From Candidatus Thioglobus sp. (GTDB lineage Bacteria; Pseudomonadota; Gammaproteobacteria; PS1; Thioglobaceae), in contig QOAB01000158.1 in assembly GCA_003978285.1 (NCBI GenBank), positions 1 through 14,422 of the forward strand: a stretch of DNA of 14,422 nt, given 5' to 3'. Position 1 is the stretch's first letter. Each line of letters opens with the position of its first letter. Position numbers and translations under genes: made by a program. The notes under the pieces are model-generated. The model did no database searches. It was not told the DNA's origin and was given only the letters and a program-made list of their open reading frames with translations. Shown here in pieces: positions 14,010 to 14,422 of this stretch.

Positions 14010-14422
14010 ATGATAAAGAATTTACTCTTGTTATTATTGGCACCTTTTCTGGCTTTTGCATTGAGCATTCCAGAGCTACAGCTGTCAGAATCATTAAGCG
14101 AGAAAAAGCGAGGTAACGAATTTTTACAACTGATTTGGAATACTGATTCTGTTATTGCCGATGTGGAAATGACTACCTATTTGCGAGAATTGGGTTATGA
14201 GCTGGGCATGCACAGTGAAAACCCTGACAAACACTTTGGTTTTTTATTGCTCAATGATGACAGTATTAATGCCTTTGCTGGGCCTTATGGCTATATTGGC
14301 ATACATACAGGTATGTTGCTTAGTTCAGATTCGGAGTCAGAATTAGCCGGTGTACTTTCACATGAGATATCACACGTCACCCAAAATCACCTTAAACGAT
14401 TTAGTGAAAAAACCGATAAACA
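14010..14422 (+). CDS. bepA: BepA/YfgC-like M48 metalloprotease, N-terminal part (cut by window edge)
   Basis: BepA is a periplasmic zinc protease and chaperone that checks outer-membrane protein assembly at the BAM and LPS-transport machineries. The first 137 residues are present: a Sec signal peptide (about 1-18), then a region running through NDDSINAFAGPYGYIGIHTGMLL to the zinc-binding H118-E-I-S-H122, followed by VTQNHLKR, all as in E. coli BepA. The third zinc ligand and the usual C-terminal TPR repeats lie beyond the edge, so a shorter M48 protease such as LoiP cannot be excluded. The start is fixed by the signal peptide; a nearby ATG at 14002 is closed after three codons. Divergent from tusA. 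Confidence 0.85.
   Translation, partial: MIKNLLLLLLAPFLAFALSIPELQLSESLSEKKRGNEFLQLIWNTDSVIADVEMTTYLRELGYELGMHSENPDKHFGFLLLNDDSINAFAGPYGYIGIHTGMLLSSDSESELAGVLSHEISHVTQNHLKRFSEKTDK

Overview
The window looks like a piece of chromosome from an AT-rich, sulfur-oxidising gammaproteobacterium, most like the SUP05/Thioglobus group and the related chemosynthetic bivalve symbionts. This placement is an inference. It rests on the low-GC coding, the gammaproteobacterial order mltG-tmk-holB, the tusA-dsrE2 sulfur-carrier pair, the DUF302 protein and the overall compactness. I see no mobile element, CRISPR array, rRNA or tRNA. No gene-free stretch exceeds about 120 bases, and many neighbouring genes overlap by 1-4 bases.

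Layout. (1) 1-1241, minus strand: the 5' part of rsmB, cut by the window edge, preceded by dsbC. (2) 1324-3068, plus strand: pepA and ppnP, divergent from dsbC. (3) 3078-4019, minus: a metallo-beta-lactamase-fold hydrolase. (4) 4083-7025, minus: two tandem DUF1538 membrane proteins, a short PII-like protein and a two-CBS protein in one tight operon, followed by a membrane-anchored DUF302 protein and a hairpin terminator. (5) 7081-13063, plus: a single-frame pabC-mltG fusion, then tmk, holB, hemL, a LOG-family nucleotide hydrolase and a HAD-IB phosphatase, ended by a terminator. (6) 13124-13892, minus: tusA followed by dsrE2. (7) 14010 to the end, plus: the start of a bepA-like M48 protease gene.

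How the parts fit. Most genes are housekeeping: rRNA methylation, envelope disulfide and outer-membrane quality control, peptide and nucleoside salvage, folate, peptidoglycan trimming, dTTP synthesis, the replication clamp loader and tetrapyrrole synthesis. TusA and DsrE2 would pass sulfane sulfur in the cytoplasm during sulfur oxidation. The least described unit is the DUF1538-DUF1538-PII-like-CBS operon. I read it as a two-subunit membrane transporter, possibly a cation/proton antiporter, with two dedicated nucleotide-sensing regulators. The second unusual object is the PabC-MltG fusion, which joins a cytoplasmic folate enzyme to a membrane-anchored peptidoglycan lytic enzyme. Three divergent gene pairs share very small promoter regions with symmetric or interleaved core promoter elements. 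Two genes, pabC-mltG and bepA, have a consensus -10 box so close to the ATG that their mRNAs are predicted to be leaderless or nearly so.
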